Source: Ruegeria marisrubri (lineage in GTDB: Bacteria; Pseudomonadota; Alphaproteobacteria; Rhodobacterales; Rhodobacteraceae). Taken from it: a DNA stretch of 64,000 nt. Below the pieces are notes generated by a model. That model saw only the letters and a program-made list of their open reading frames with translations. It was not told the origin of the DNA and did not search any database. Shown here one piece after another: positions 31,561-40,321 of the stretch. The stretch is from assembly GCF_001507595.1 (NCBI RefSeq), contig NZ_LQBQ01000023.1, positions 301,479 through 365,478 of the forward strand. Reading direction: 5' to 3'. Made by a program: the position numbers and the translations under genes. How positions within the stretch are numbered: position 1 is the first letter of the stretch; every line of letters starts with the position of its first letter.

Positions 31561-31802
31561 CAGAGATCTTCGACAGGCTTGGTCCCGGTGGGCTGGCCAT
31601 TCGCATCCAGCGTGATCGCGGCCACTTTTTCTTCGGCGCGCTTCAACTCGTCCTCGCAGCGTTTCTTCAGGGCCGCGCCGCGTTCATAGAGTGCAATCGA
31701 CTGGTCCAGCGCAACGTCGCCACGCTCCAGCTGGCCGACCACGGCCTCCAGTTCTTTCATCGCCTGTTCAAAGGTCATCTGCTCAACGGGTGTATCGGTC
31801 AT
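31560..31802 (-). CDS. xseB: Exodeoxyribonuclease VII small subunit
   Basis: Small helical subunit of ExoVII, the single-strand-specific nuclease; it binds several-fold to XseA, which is not in this window. The 80-residue protein has the family core FEQAMKELEAVVGQLERGDVALDQSIALYERGAALKKRCEDELKRAEEKV broken here only by my reading. Coupled at both ends: 4 bases with the deacetylase gene upstream, 1 base with ispA downstream. Confidence 0.95.
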   Translation of the reverse strand: MTDTPVEQMTFEQAMKELEAVVGQLERGDVALDQSIALYERGAALKKRCEDELKRAEEKVAAITLDANGQPTGTKPVEDL

Positions 31803-32725
31803 CGGGCGGCCTTCATCAGTTCTTCCACATGCGCGCGCGTTGCCGCGGCCAGTGCGTTCAGATCATAACCGCCTTCGAGAGTCGAGACGATACGGCCGTT
31901 GCAGACCTCATCGGCAATGGCGCAAAGCTCGGCGGTGATCCAGGCGAAATCCTCGGTTTCCCAGTTCAGATTGGCAAGGGGATCGTCCTTGTGGGCATCG
32001 AATCCGGCCGAGATCACGATCAATTCGGGGCGGAAGCTACGCAGCCGCGGGAACGCCTTGTCACGCCACGCCGCCCGCATTTCCGTGCCGCCGGTGCCTG
32101 GCGCCAAGGGCAGATTGAGCACGTTGCCATGCGCGCCGGTTTCATCCGGCCGCCCGGTGCCGGGCCAGAGCGGCATCTGCTGGCTGGTGACGACCAGCGC
32201 CCGCGCCTCGTCCCACAGAATGTCCTGCGTGCCGTTGCCATGGTGAACGTCGAAATCCACCACCGCCACCCGGGCCAGCCCATGATGGTCCAACGCATGT
32301 TTCGCCGCCAGCGCGGCGTTTCCGAACAGGCAGAACCCCATGGCCGTTGCGGTTTCCGCGTGATGTCCCGGCGGGCGGATCGCGCAGAACGCATTCGGGG
32401 CTTCTCCGCCCAGTACCATGTCGACGGCGCGAACAACCGCCCCCGCCGCGCGATAGGCCGCATCCACCGAGCCCGGCGACATGAAGGTATCGGCGTCGAT
32501 CTGGGTAAATCCCTCTTCGGGCCGCGCATCGCGGATGCTGCGGATGTAACTCTCGGGATGGATGCGCAGCAGGTCGTCATCCGCCGCCAGCGGCGCCGTT
32601 ACCCGGTTCAGGTCCAGCGGCTCCAACGCATGCAGGATATGCTCCAGCCGCGCGACGCGCTCGGGGTGACCATTGGGCGTGACATGCCCCAGGCAATCGG
32701 CATGGGTCAGAAGCGCGGTTTTCAT
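31799..32725 (-). CDS. Histone-deacetylase-family (acetoin utilisation-like) hydrolase
   Basis: A 308-residue arginase/deacetylase-fold zinc enzyme. Zinc and catalytic residues are seen in RPPGHHAE, VDFDVHHGNGTQDI and SAGFDAHKDDPL, with the terminal EGGYDLNAL loop. Bacterial members act on acetylated polyamines, acetylated proteins or unknown amides; no substrate is given by the context, since it heads an isoprenoid/ExoVII operon. The gene is the first of deacetylase-xseB-ispA-dxs, all on the minus strand with overlaps or very short gaps. Confidence 0.88.
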   Translation of the reverse strand: MKTALLTHADCLGHVTPNGHPERVARLEHILHALEPLDLNRVTAPLAADDDLLRIHPESYIRSIRDARPEEGFTQIDADTFMSPGSVDAAYRAAGAVVRAVDMVLGGEAPNAFCAIRPPGHHAETATAMGFCLFGNAALAAKHALDHHGLARVAVVDFDVHHGNGTQDILWDEARALVVTSQQMPLWPGTGRPDETGAHGNVLNLPLAPGTGGTEMRAAWRDKAFPRLRSFRPELIVISAGFDAHKDDPLANLNWETEDFAWITAELCAIADEVCNGRIVSTLEGGYDLNALAAATRAHVEELMKAAR

Positions 32726-32736
32726 GGCTGTCCCTT

Positions 32737-32792
32737 CTTCATCTGGCCAACAAATATCCTCGCCGAAGGCGAAAAACGCCGCGCAGCGGCAA
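32737..32792 (-). repeat. Hairpin + GATATTT/GATGAAG intergenic repeat, copy 2
   Basis: Read on the minus strand, short hairpins (GCCGC/GCGGC and CGCC/GGCG) are followed by GAGGATATTTGTTGGCCAGATGAAG in split form: GAGGATATTTG at the start and GGCCAGATGAAG at the end. It fills the gap between petR and the deacetylase gene, ending about a dozen bases before that start codon. Confidence 0.65.
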
Positions 32793-32794
32793 AA

Positions 32795-33496
32795 TCAATC
32801 CGGCGCCAGCATATATCCCGCGCCGCGCACCGTCTGCAGGTAACGCGGCTGCTTCGGGTCGGCCTCGATCTTGCGGCGCAGGCGGGTGATCTGCACATCC
32901 ACCGCGCGCTCCTGCGCCTGCCCCTTGTCGCGCCCCAGATCCTCGACCAGCTTGGCGCGGCTCACGGGCTCGCCCGGTTGCGCCGAAAAGATCTTCATCA
33001 ACTGGCTCTCGGTCTGCGTCAGGCGTACAGGGGTTTCTCCCTGCCACATCTCGCCGCGTTCGATGTCATAGCGGATCGGTCCCAGATGCAGGATCTTGGG
33101 CGTGGAGTCCTGTGCCGCCGATTCAGGCATCCTCCGCAGGATCGCGTTGATCCGCAACAGCAGTTCCTTGGGTTCGAAGGGTTTTGACAGGTAATCGTCC
33201 GCGCCGGCCTCGAGACCCGCGATCCGATGCTCCGTCTCTCCCCGCGCGGTCAACAGCAGGATCGGGGTCGAGTGGGTTTCGCGCAACGCGCGGGTCAGGC
33301 TGACTCCGTCCTCGCCGGGCATCATCACGTCCATGACGATCAGGTCGAAGTCCAGCCCTGACAACACCCGGCGCGCATGGGCAGCGTCACGGGCGGCCGT
33401 CACCAGAAACCCGTTGCGAATCAGAAACTTCTTCAGCAGATCGCGAATTCGCTCGTCGTCATCGACGATCAGCAGATGGGAATCCTTTTCGCTCAT
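32795..33496 (-). CDS. petR: OmpR-family response regulator, PetR-like
   Basis: A 233-residue regulator with an N-terminal receiver domain (LLIVDDDERIRDLLKK, phospho-acceptor Asp in LIVMDVMMPGEDG, LLLTARGE, Lys in YLSKPF) and a C-terminal winged helix (SRAKLVEDLG, DVQITRLRRKIEADPKQPRYLQTVRGAGYML). The coupling to a MarR-type gene (4-base overlap) is the arrangement of petP-petR of Rhodobacter capsulatus, where PetR is needed for growth that uses cytochrome bc1. There it adjoins petABC; here petABC is 7 kb away. No histidine kinase is adjacent. Confidence 0.82.
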   Translation of the reverse strand: MSEKDSHLLIVDDDERIRDLLKKFLIRNGFLVTAARDAAHARRVLSGLDFDLIVMDVMMPGEDGVSLTRALRETHSTPILLLTARGETEHRIAGLEAGADDYLSKPFEPKELLLRINAILRRMPESAAQDSTPKILHLGPIRYDIERGEMWQGETPVRLTQTESQLMKIFSAQPGEPVSRAKLVEDLGRDKGQAQERAVDVQITRLRRKIEADPKQPRYLQTVRGAGYMLAPD

Positions 33497-34005
33497 GAAC
33501 CCGTTTCCCGCAATTTCGCATACGCCCCGCGCATGTCGGCATCCATCATCGCCTCCAGGACCTTGCGGAAGCCGGCCACGGCTTCGGGTCCGGCCTCCTT
33601 GTAGGCTGCGCGCATCCTTGCGCGCTGGGCATCGGACAGCTTTGCCTCCAGCGCCTTGCCGGCCTCGGTCAGAAACAGGTGGCGTTCGCGCTTGTCAACC
33701 GTGCCGACCCGGCTTTCCACCAAGCCATCGGCAATCAGGGTTCTGAGTACCCGGTTGAGGGATTGCTTGGTCACGCCGAGAATGGCCAGCAGGTTGTTAA
33801 CAGTTGTTCCGGGGGCGCGGTTGATGAAGTGGATCGCACGGTGATGCGCCCGGCCATAGGCCAGTTCAGCGAGAATCCGGTCCGGATCCGCGGTAAAACC
33901 GCGATAAGCGAAAAACATCGCTTCGATCCCCTGCCGCAACTGCTCGTCGGTCAGAAACAGCAGGCTTTCACCACCGAAGGCCGGAACGGTGCGGGTTTCG
34001 GACAT
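33493..34005 (-). CDS. petP: MarR-family regulator, PetP-like
   Basis: A 170-residue winged-helix regulator. The DNA-binding part is TVNNLLAILGVTKQSLNRVLRTLIADGLVESRVGTVDKRERHLFLT as a MarR wing pattern, including the D-x-R-x-R wing. Pairing with petR gives the PetP assignment. A perfect inverted repeat (ATGTCA-N7-TGACAT) lies 34 bases upstream of its start and overlaps the -35 box of divergent ilvE, as expected for an autoregulated MarR operator. Confidence 0.8.
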   Translation of the reverse strand: MSETRTVPAFGGESLLFLTDEQLRQGIEAMFFAYRGFTADPDRILAELAYGRAHHRAIHFINRAPGTTVNNLLAILGVTKQSLNRVLRTLIADGLVESRVGTVDKRERHLFLTEAGKALEAKLSDAQRARMRAAYKEAGPEAVAGFRKVLEAMMDADMRGAYAKLRETGS

Positions 34006-34038
34006 GGAGCGCCTCTTTGGTTTGCCTGATCCGAGTTT

Positions 34039-34057
34039 ATGTCAGTCTTGTTGACAT
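34039..34057. promoter_or_regulatory. Candidate PetP operator (perfect dyad)
   Basis: ATGTCAGTCTTGTTGACAT has perfect 6-bp arms around a 7-base centre. It lies between divergent petP and ilvE and its right arm includes most of the ilvE -35 hexamer TTGACA, so a bound MarR dimer would block that promoter. Confidence 0.6.
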
Positions 34058-34079
34058 TCCAATAGCGAACAGGTATCGA
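34051..34079 (+). promoter_or_regulatory. Sigma-70-type promoter of ilvE
   Basis: TTGACA (34051-34056), a 17-base spacer and TATCGA (34074-34079) match the sigma-70 consensus well. It lies about 85 bases upstream of the ilvE start codon. Confidence 0.6.
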
Positions 34080-34166
34080 ATCGCAGCTTTTGCGCAATTT
34101 TGTGTCCGCTTCGGACCTAGCATGCGCAACAAATGTAAAAATCGGCCCGGTTCAGGAGGATACGGC

Positions 34167-35033
34167 ATGGCGGGTTATGACGATCGTGATGGAGTCATCT
34201 GGATGGATGGCGAGTTTGTACCCTGGCGCGATGCCAAGGTGCATGTTCTGACTCATGCGATGCACTATGCCTCGTCCGTCTTCGAGGGCGAGCGGGCTTA
34301 CAACGGCAAGATCTTCAAGAGCCGGGAACATTCCGAGCGTCTGATCGCCTCGGCCGAGGCGCTGGACATGCCGATGCCCTATACCGTGGACCAGATCGAG
34401 GCCGCGAAAGCGGAAACGCTCAAGGCCAGCGGTCTGCAGGATGCCTATGTGCGCGCGCTGGTCTGGCGTGGTTCTGGCGAGGACATGGGCGTCGCTTCGG
34501 CCAAGAACCCCGTGCGCATGGCGATCGCGGTCTGGGGCTGGGGCGCCTATTACGGTGATGCCAAGATGCAGGGCGCCAAGCTGGACATCGCCGAATGGAA
34601 ACGGCCGAGCCCCGAGACCATCCCGGTTCATGCCAAGGCCGCAGGTCTCTACATGATCTGCACCATCTCCAAGCACAAGGCCGAGGCCAAGGGCTGTTCG
34701 GACGCGCTGTTCATGGATTACCGCGGCTATGTGGCCGAGGCGACCGGTGCCAACGTGTTCTTCGTCAAGGATGGCGAGGTGCACACACCGCTGCCTGACT
34801 GCTTCCTGAACGGCATCACCCGCCAGACGGTGATCCAGATGCTGAAAGACAAGGGCATCACCGTGCATGAGCGTCACATCCTGCCCGAGGAAATGGCCGA
34901 TTTCGAACAGTGCTGGCTGACCGGCACCGCCGCCGAGGTCACGCCGGTGGGGCAGATCGGCGACTACACCTTCGAGGTGGGCGACATGACGCGGGATATC
35001 GCGGAATCCTATGAAAAGCTGGTTCGCAGCTGA
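34167..35033 (+). CDS. ilvE: Branched-chain amino acid aminotransferase
   Basis: A PLP enzyme that transfers amino groups between glutamate and the 2-oxo acids of leucine, isoleucine and valine. The 288-residue class IV aminotransferase has HYASSVFEGERAY, the Schiff-base lysine in VHAKAAGLYM, and the PLP/phosphate loops EATGANVFFV and LNGITRQTV. Length and motifs fit IlvE better than D-amino acid aminotransferase. The start ATG 34167 follows AGGAGGA at 34154-34160. A 15-bp terminator stem follows the stop codon. Confidence 0.93.
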   Translation: MAGYDDRDGVIWMDGEFVPWRDAKVHVLTHAMHYASSVFEGERAYNGKIFKSREHSERLIASAEALDMPMPYTVDQIEAAKAETLKASGLQDAYVRALVWRGSGEDMGVASAKNPVRMAIAVWGWGAYYGDAKMQGAKLDIAEWKRPSPETIPVHAKAAGLYMICTISKHKAEAKGCSDALFMDYRGYVAEATGANVFFVKDGEVHTPLPDCFLNGITRQTVIQMLKDKGITVHERHILPEEMADFEQCWLTGTAAEVTPVGQIGDYTFEVGDMTRDIAESYEKLVRS

Positions 35034-35040
35034 TGAACAC

Positions 35041-35077
35041 GAGAAAACGGGCGCCCTTGAGAGGCGCCCGTTTTCTC
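35041..35077. terminator. Strong bidirectional terminator between ilvE and cobO
   Basis: GAGAAAACGGGCGCC and GGCGCCCGTTTTCTC form a perfect 15-bp stem around CTTGAGA. The A and T runs at the stem base give a T-run in either direction, which fits the convergent ilvE and cobO genes. Confidence 0.9.
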
Positions 35078-35093
35078 TGTTGGAACGGAATTT

Positions 35094-35693
35094 CTAGAAA
35101 TCAACGCCGCGCTGGGCCTTGATGCCTGCCTGGAACGGGTGCTTCTCCTCGGTCATCTCGGTGACCAGATCGGCACGGTCGCGCAGCTCTTGCGGCGCGT
35201 CGCGGCCCGTCAGGAACACGCTGGTGCGGTCGGAACGCGCCTTCAGCCCGTCCATCACCTCGTCCACCGAAAGGTATTCATATCGCAGCGCGATGTTGAT
35301 CTCGTCCAGCACGACCAGATCATAGTCGCCGCTTTCCATCAACTCGCGCGCCTTGCCAAAGGCTGCCTTGGCCGCCGCGATGTCGCGCTCGCGGTCCTGG
35401 GTGTCCCAGGTAAAGCCTTCGCCCATCGTGTGCCACGTCACCAGCCCGTGCTTTTCAAAGAACAGCCGCTCGCCACTCTTCCATTTGCCCTTGATGAACT
35501 GGACCACGGCCACGGTCTGCCCCCAACCCAGCGCGCGCACGACGACGCCGAAGGCAGCCGAGGACTTGCCCTTGCCCTTGCCGGTGTTGATCAGCACCAG
35601 CCCGCGGCCGGGATCGACCTTTTCGGACACCTTCTTGCGGTGCTCGGCCTGCACCTGCTGCATCTTTTTCTTGTGATCCTGCGCGTCGCTCAT
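35094..35693 (-). CDS. cobO: Cob(I)yrinic acid a,c-diamide adenosyltransferase
   Basis: Adds the 5'-deoxyadenosyl group to cobalt in cobalamin synthesis or salvage. The 199-residue protein is of the CobO/BtuR/CobA P-loop type: NTGKGKGKSSAAFG near the N-terminus, QFIKGKWKSGE, and LDEINIALRYEYL. No other cobalamin genes flank it, so salvage of precursors cannot be told from de novo synthesis. Adenosylcobalamin demand is plausible in this organism. Confidence 0.93.
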   Translation of the reverse strand: MSDAQDHKKKMQQVQAEHRKKVSEKVDPGRGLVLINTGKGKGKSSAAFGVVVRALGWGQTVAVVQFIKGKWKSGERLFFEKHGLVTWHTMGEGFTWDTQDRERDIAAAKAAFGKARELMESGDYDLVVLDEINIALRYEYLSVDEVMDGLKARSDRTSVFLTGRDAPQELRDRADLVTEMTEEKHPFQAGIKAQRGVDF

Positions 35694-35749
35694 GGGGATT
35701 CCTCGTTCAGTGTTCCGGCCAAACTAGGGGATGTGGCCGAAAGGTAAAG

Positions 35750-36685
35750 TCAGGCTTTGGGGTCGGTGACCGAGCGCACCTTGCCGCGCTCCAGCCCGAG
35801 CTGCCGCTCGCGCCAGATCACGAGCACGTTGCCGGCGATGACCAGCGCGGCGCCGGCCAGCATCACCAGGGTCGGCAGCTCGTCGAACCAGACATAGCCG
35901 ATCACGATGGCGAACAGCATCGTCGTGTAATCATAGGGCGCCAGCATCGACGCCTGTCCAAAGCGGTAGGACGAGGTGACCAGAATCTGTGCGACCCCGC
36001 CCACAAGGCCGGTGGTGATCAGCAGGGCCGCCTGCTGCCACGTCGGCACGGTCCAGCCGAAGAACACCGTCAGCCCTGACAGCAGCGTCGCCGTCAGCGA
36101 GAAATAGAACACGATGGCCGCCGGGTGATCGACCTGCACCAGTTGCCGGATGTGAATCTGCACGAAGGCGCGGGCGATGGTGGCGCCCAGAACGCAGAGC
36201 GCGCCAATGGTTGCGGCGGTTTCCATCTGGCCCCCGCCGAGGCGCGGCCAGAGCATGATGAGGACGCCCAGCAACCCGACGGCGACGGCGCCGATCCGGA
36301 TCAGGCGGATGCGTTCCCCCAGCATCAGCGCCGCCAGAATCAGGGTGAAAATCGGCGTGGCATAGCCGATCGCGGTGACCTCGGGCAGGGGCAGCAGGCT
36401 GAGGCCGGTAAAGGTCAGCCCCATCGCGGTCGTCCCCAGAACCCCGCGCCAGAAATGGCCCATAGGTTTCCGGACGACGAAACCCTGCGCCAGTTCGCCG
36501 CGCGAGATCAGCCAGAGGACGATGACGGGGATGGCAAAGAGCGAGCGGAAAAAGACCATCTCGCCGGGTGGGAAGTCTTCAGAGAGCGCCTTGACCAGCG
36601 CCGACATCGAGGTGAACAGGAACAGGGCGCTCAGTTTGAGCACCACGGCCAGAACGGGTCGATGCGATGTTAAGGAAGTCGCCAT
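35750..36685 (-). CDS. DMT superfamily (EamA) permease
   Basis: A 311-residue inner-membrane protein with ten predicted helices in two EamA repeats; examples are the VKALSEDFPPGEMVFFRSLFAIPVIV opening, split here by no gap, and the second-half LAPYDYTTMLFAIVIGYVWFDELP. The set LSLLPLPEVTAIGYATPIF resembles the RhaT/YdcZ-like riboflavin or S-adenosylmethionine exporters of alphaproteobacteria, but the substrate stays open. It is a single gene between cobO and the HD hydrolase. Confidence 0.85.
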   Translation of the reverse strand: MATSLTSHRPVLAVVLKLSALFLFTSMSALVKALSEDFPPGEMVFFRSLFAIPVIVLWLISRGELAQGFVVRKPMGHFWRGVLGTTAMGLTFTGLSLLPLPEVTAIGYATPIFTLILAALMLGERIRLIRIGAVAVGLLGVLIMLWPRLGGGQMETAATIGALCVLGATIARAFVQIHIRQLVQVDHPAAIVFYFSLTATLLSGLTVFFGWTVPTWQQAALLITTGLVGGVAQILVTSSYRFGQASMLAPYDYTTMLFAIVIGYVWFDELPTLVMLAGAALVIAGNVLVIWRERQLGLERGKVRSVTDPKA

Positions 36686-36737
36686 TTTCGCGACCCTGCG
36701 CTTTTACGCGCCAAAGTGCAATGGCAAGGATGCGTGC

Positions 36738-37400
36738 TCAGTCCGCAGTCCAGCCGGGCGGCAGAGGGTGGCCGATCTCTTCGGCGAAGGCATCCAGAAA
36801 GTGCAGCATTCGCGCCACGCGGTCGCGTGCCATCGCTCTGCCGCCTTCGGTCAGCATGTCCGAGGGCAGGGTCAGCAGCTTCACCTTCCAGTGGTCGATC
36901 GAGAACAGCAGATCGTCCAGCGGGCGGTTCTCGGCAAAGGGGTCTGCCGGGTCGTAAAGCGCGCGGCCCAACGAGCCCGCCACCGAGAAATTCCGGGCGA
37001 TTCCGATGGCCCCCAGTGCATCCAGCCGGTCGGCGTCGCGCAGAATGCGGGCCTCAGGCGTTTCGGGCGGGATCTGCGCCGAGAAGCTGTGCGCCGCAAT
37101 CGCGTGCTGGGTCGTCCGGATTTCCGGTGGCGAATAACCCAGATCATCCAGAATCGGCGCGGCCTGTTCGGCCGACTGCCGCGAGGCCAGGTGCCGGTCG
37201 GGCGCGTTCTTGGGCAGGTTGACCAGATCGTGCAGGTAGCAGGCCGCGATCAACACCCGCAGGTCGGTCTTTTCATCCGCGATCGTGCTGGCATTGACCC
37301 AGACCCGGTCAAGATGCGCCAGATCATGCGCCGGGTCCACCGCCATGCGGGCCTCGGCGATCTGGCGCAGCCGGGTGTGAAGTTCAGCCGATGCGGCCAC
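36738..37400 (-). CDS. HD-domain phosphohydrolase (YedJ-like)
   Basis: A 220-residue HD-domain protein. Metal ligands are the His in DLAHLDRVW, the HD pair in [11 protein letters not shown], and the later HAIAAHSFS and [12 protein letters not shown]. The arrangement and length match the YedJ/YpgQ group of HD hydrolases, some of which are nucleotide pyrophosphatases, but the physiological substrate is unknown. Its first 17 bases overlap the end of aroC, so the two are translated from one message. Confidence 0.85.
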   Translation of the reverse strand: MAASAELHTRLRQIAEARMAVDPAHDLAHLDRVWVNASTIADEKTDLRVLIAACYLHDLVNLPKNAPDRHLASRQSAEQAAPILDDLGYSPPEIRTTQHAIAAHSFSAQIPPETPEARILRDADRLDALGAIGIARNFSVAGSLGRALYDPADPFAENRPLDDLLFSIDHWKVKLLTLPSDMLTEGGRAMARDRVARMLHFLDAFAEEIGHPLPPGWTAD

Positions 37401-38484
37401 GATTCTCGCCGATCTGGCCGCGATGCAGCAGCAGGTGGTCCAGGATCACGCAGGCCATCATCGCCTCACCCACCGGGACGGCGCGGATGCCGACGCAGGG
37501 GTCGTGGCGGCCCTTGGTGATGATCTCGGTCTCTTCGCCCGATTTGGTGATGGTCCTGCGCGTGGTCAGGATCGACGAGGTGGGTTTGACCGCGAAACGC
37601 ACCACGATGTCCTGCCCGGTCGAGATGCCGCCCAGGATGCCGCCGGCGTGGTTCGAGCTGTATTGCGGGCCGTCGGGACCCATGAAGATCTCGTCGGCAT
37701 TGGCCTCGCCGGTCAGCTCGGCGGCGGCCATGCCTTCGCCGATCTCGACGCCCTTGACCGCGTTGATCGACATCATCGCCGCGGCGAGGTCGGTGTCGAG
37801 CTTGCCATAGACCGGCGCGCCCAAACCGGCGGGAACGCCGCGGGCGACGACCTCGACCACCGCGCCGACCGAGTTGCCGGATTTGCGCAGATCATCGAGA
37901 TAGGCCGCCCAGTCCTGTGCGGCCTGCGCGTCCGGGGTCCAGAACGGGTTCCGTTCGATCTGCGCCCAGTCGAAATTGTCGCGATCGATCCGGTGCGGGC
38001 CGATCTGGGTCATGTAGCCGGTGATCTGGACGTTGGGGGCGATCTGCCGGATCGCCTCGCGCGCCAGCCCGCCCGCAGCCACTCGCGCTGCCGTCTCCCG
38101 GGCCGAGCTGCGCCCGCCACCGCGATAGTCGCGGATGCCGTATTTCTGCCAGTAGGTGATATCGGCATGGCCGGGACGGAACTTGTCCTTGATGTCCCCG
38201 TAATCCTTCGAGCGCTGATCGGTGTTCTCGATCATCAGCTGGACGGGGGTGCCGGTGGTCTGGCCCTCGAACACGCCCGACAGGATTTTTACCTGATCGG
38301 GCTCGCGCCGCTGGGTGGTGAACTTGTTCTGCCCCGGTTTGCGCCTGTCCAGCCAGTGCTGGATCATCGCCGCGTCGATCGGAACGCCCGGCGGGCAGCC
38401 GTCGACGGTCGCCCCCAAGGCGGGTCCGTGACTCTCGCCCCAGGTGGTGACGCGGAAGAGGTGTCCAAAACTGTTCATCGACAT
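37384..38484 (-). CDS. aroC: Chorismate synthase
   Basis: Makes chorismate from 5-enolpyruvylshikimate 3-phosphate with reduced FMN, the last step of the shikimate pathway. The 366-residue protein carries the family signatures [49 protein letters not shown] and [16 protein letters not shown] [16 protein letters not shown]. The start ATG 38484 ([10 protein letters not shown]) is where similarity begins; the frame runs on upstream without meaning. The HD gene follows with an overlap. Confidence 0.96.
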   Translation of the reverse strand: MSMNSFGHLFRVTTWGESHGPALGATVDGCPPGVPIDAAMIQHWLDRRKPGQNKFTTQRREPDQVKILSGVFEGQTTGTPVQLMIENTDQRSKDYGDIKDKFRPGHADITYWQKYGIRDYRGGGRSSARETAARVAAGGLAREAIRQIAPNVQITGYMTQIGPHRIDRDNFDWAQIERNPFWTPDAQAAQDWAAYLDDLRKSGNSVGAVVEVVARGVPAGLGAPVYGKLDTDLAAAMMSINAVKGVEIGEGMAAAELTGEANADEIFMGPDGPQYSSNHAGGILGGISTGQDIVVRFAVKPTSSILTTRRTITKSGEETEIITKGRHDPCVGIRAVPVGEAMMACVILDHLLLHRGQIGENRGRIG

Positions 38485-38560
38485 GGGGCGGGCTCCTTTG
38501 GGATCGTGATTAGCGGGGAGCGCCTTGAGCCTCAAGCGGATTTGCGACCCCAGGGACATG

Positions 38561-38622
38561 GGGGGCGCTGCCCCCGCCGCGGCAAGCCGCGGCTCCCCCG
38601 GAGTATTTCGGAAAAGATGAAG
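38561..38622 (+). repeat. Hairpin + GAGTATTT/GATGAAG intergenic repeat, copy 3
   Basis: Hairpins GGGGGC/GCCCCC and GCCGCGG/CCGCGGC are followed by CCCCCGGAGTATTTCGG and AAAAGATGAAG. It lies between the divergent aroC and PaiB-like genes and has the same order of parts as copies 1 and 2. Confidence 0.65.
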
Positions 38623-38738
38623 GCGCGATTGCCGGGGAATTGCATGTCGCCGGATTGGCCAAGGGTCAGGCGTGATGCGATGCTTGTCAAAACCATGGCC
38701 CATCTGGGAAAGGATGTGGGTGAACAGGGAGAATCGAG

Positions 38739-39353
38739 ATGCATCCGAACCCGGCCTTCCGCGTAGAGGACAGAGCTCGCAACATTGCCTTCGCCCGCGA
38801 CCGGGCCTTTGGTGTTCTGGCGGTTCCGGGGGCAGAGGCTCCTCTATTGAGCCACGTTCCTTTCCTGCTTGATCAGGAGGGGCAGGTTGCGGAGATGCAT
38901 CTGGTGCGGTCCAATCCGATCGTGCGGGCGCTTGAGCGACCGCAACCGGTTCGGATCGCGGTTGCAGGCCCCGACAGTTATGTCTCGCCTGACTGGTATG
39001 GTGTCGCGGAACAGGTGCCGACCTGGAATTACGTTGCCGTGCATCTGATAGGGGTTCTGGAACTGCGCCCGCAAGCCGAGTTGCGGGATCTTCTGGACAG
39101 GCAGTCTGCCTTTTTCGAAACCCGCCTGGCGCCGAAACCTCCCTGGACCGCCGACAAGATGGCGCCCGAGGCGTTACAGAGGCTGATGCGGATGATCGTG
39201 CCCTGCCGGATGCGGGTCGACGAGATTCAGGGCACGTGGAAGCTGAACCAGAACAAGGACGAGGCGGCCCGTCTTGGGGCGGCCGATCAGGTTGGAGGCG
39301 CGGATTTCGGCAGTGAAACCCGCGCGCTCTCGGCGTTGATGCGCAAGGTGTGA
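38739..39353 (+). CDS. FMN-binding PaiB-family protein
   Basis: A 204-residue split-barrel protein of the PaiB type (FMN_bind_2). Family features are [11 protein letters not shown] at the start, the [10 protein letters not shown] strand, [14 protein letters not shown] and [13 protein letters not shown] in the middle and the KLNQNKDEA motif near the end. In Bacillus PaiB was reported as a transcriptional repressor, but an enzymatic flavin or heme function is equally possible. It is a single gene, convergent with the cytochrome c2 gene. Confidence 0.9.
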   Translation: MHPNPAFRVEDRARNIAFARDRAFGVLAVPGAEAPLLSHVPFLLDQEGQVAEMHLVRSNPIVRALERPQPVRIAVAGPDSYVSPDWYGVAEQVPTWNYVAVHLIGVLELRPQAELRDLLDRQSAFFETRLAPKPPWTADKMAPEALQRLMRMIVPCRMRVDEIQGTWKLNQNKDEAARLGAADQVGGADFGSETRALSALMRKV

Positions 39354-39379
39354 TCCGCGCCCTCGCCGCGTTCATGCGG

Positions 39380-39826
39380 TCATTCGGCGTTGAAGGTGGC
39401 CAGATAGGCGGCGATGTCCTCGGCGCCTTTTTTCAGCTTGACGCTCATGTTGGGACGGGCGCCGTCGTCTTTCAGGAATTCGCGGATGAACCCGATCGGG
39501 TCGCGGGAATAGGCGGCGATGTTTTCCTCGGTCCAGACGAGTCCCTTTTCGCCGGCGCGGATCATGTCGTCGGTGAACATGCCGATCGGAAGGCGCTCGC
39601 CGCCGTAGCGATAGTCGTTCTCGGTGCCGGCAACCCGGCCGACGACGCCATAGAGATTGGGGCCGGTGATTCCGCCCTTCACCAGGACCTCGCCGTCCCG
39701 GATGATGGCGTGACAGGACGAGCAGCGATTGTAGAGCATCTCTCCCTTTTTCGGATCGCCCGCGGCAAGCGCAGGGGCCGTGCCGAGCGCGGTCAGGATC
39801 ATGGCGGCCAGGGTTTGCTTGATCAT
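39380..39826 (-). CDS. Cytochrome c2-type periplasmic cytochrome
   Basis: A 148-residue class I c-type cytochrome. The first 23 residues form a signal peptide (cleavage around ALA/AG), then CSSCH binds heme, [10 protein letters not shown] is the strongly conserved c2 block and the methionine of [10 protein letters not shown] is the likely sixth ligand. These features resemble Rhodobacter cytochrome c2, the soluble carrier from the bc1 complex to the oxidase or reaction centre. It is divergent from petABC with about 0.5 kb between. Start ATG 39826 follows GGAGAA; an upstream in-frame ATG is less likely because it would hide the signal peptide. Confidence 0.87.
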   Translation of the reverse strand: MIKQTLAAMILTALGTAPALAAGDPKKGEMLYNRCSSCHAIIRDGEVLVKGGITGPNLYGVVGRVAGTENDYRYGGERLPIGMFTDDMIRAGEKGLVWTEENIAAYSRDPIGFIREFLKDDGARPNMSVKLKKGAEDIAAYLATFNAE

Positions 39827-40321
39827 GCATGTTCTCCATGGTGTCTTCGCGCGACGGGGCTTATCCATGTTCCCGTTAAAAGTGCAACGAGAAAATCCCC
39901 CCATGTCGCAGGGCAATAAATGCAAGTAAAATTAATGATTTGAAGGTATTCAGCGCCACTTTTCGGATAGTCTGTTTGCAAGTGGTGTGCGCTGGGAGCA
40001 ATCCCGTGAAGATGGCCCGTGCCTGGGAGGATCCCGGGTCTTTGCCTTCACCCGTCAAATGCACCGGGCGAATCAATCCCGGAGCGTTTCGGCGCGGCTT
40101 GACTGGTCTGATTTCGGCTGCAAATCGCAGGAAAACGGACCCGGCCTTGAAATTCTGTGTCTGCATTGCGACATGAATCGCCACATGCGGCGTAGTGCGC
40201 GGCTTTGACCGCTGGACGAACCGTTTTCTCCCGGATAGATACGCGCGATGAGATACCGCTATTCATGCGGTGCTGATGCATGTTTGCCCGAAAGCCGGGC
40301 GCTGGAATCGGAGAAAACCTC
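39827..40321. other. Intergenic region between the c2 gene and petABC
   Basis: No gene is supported in these 495 bases. Two weak TTGACT/TTGACC hexamers (near 40098 and 40206) point towards petA, but neither has a good -10 at 16-18 bases. The length suggests a regulated promoter and long leader for petABC. No copy of the ATGTCA dyad or the GGACYAAAGTC box is seen here. Confidence 0.5.

Noticed and set aside
38485..39375. Upstream extension of the aroC frame
   Set aside because: Chorismate synthase similarity starts at the ATG at 38484; the extension crosses the repeat element and the PaiB-like gene.
39827..40321. Possible sigma-70 promoters TTGACT and TTGACC before petA
   Set aside because: No acceptable -10 hexamer at 16-18 bases from either; not strong enough to annotate.
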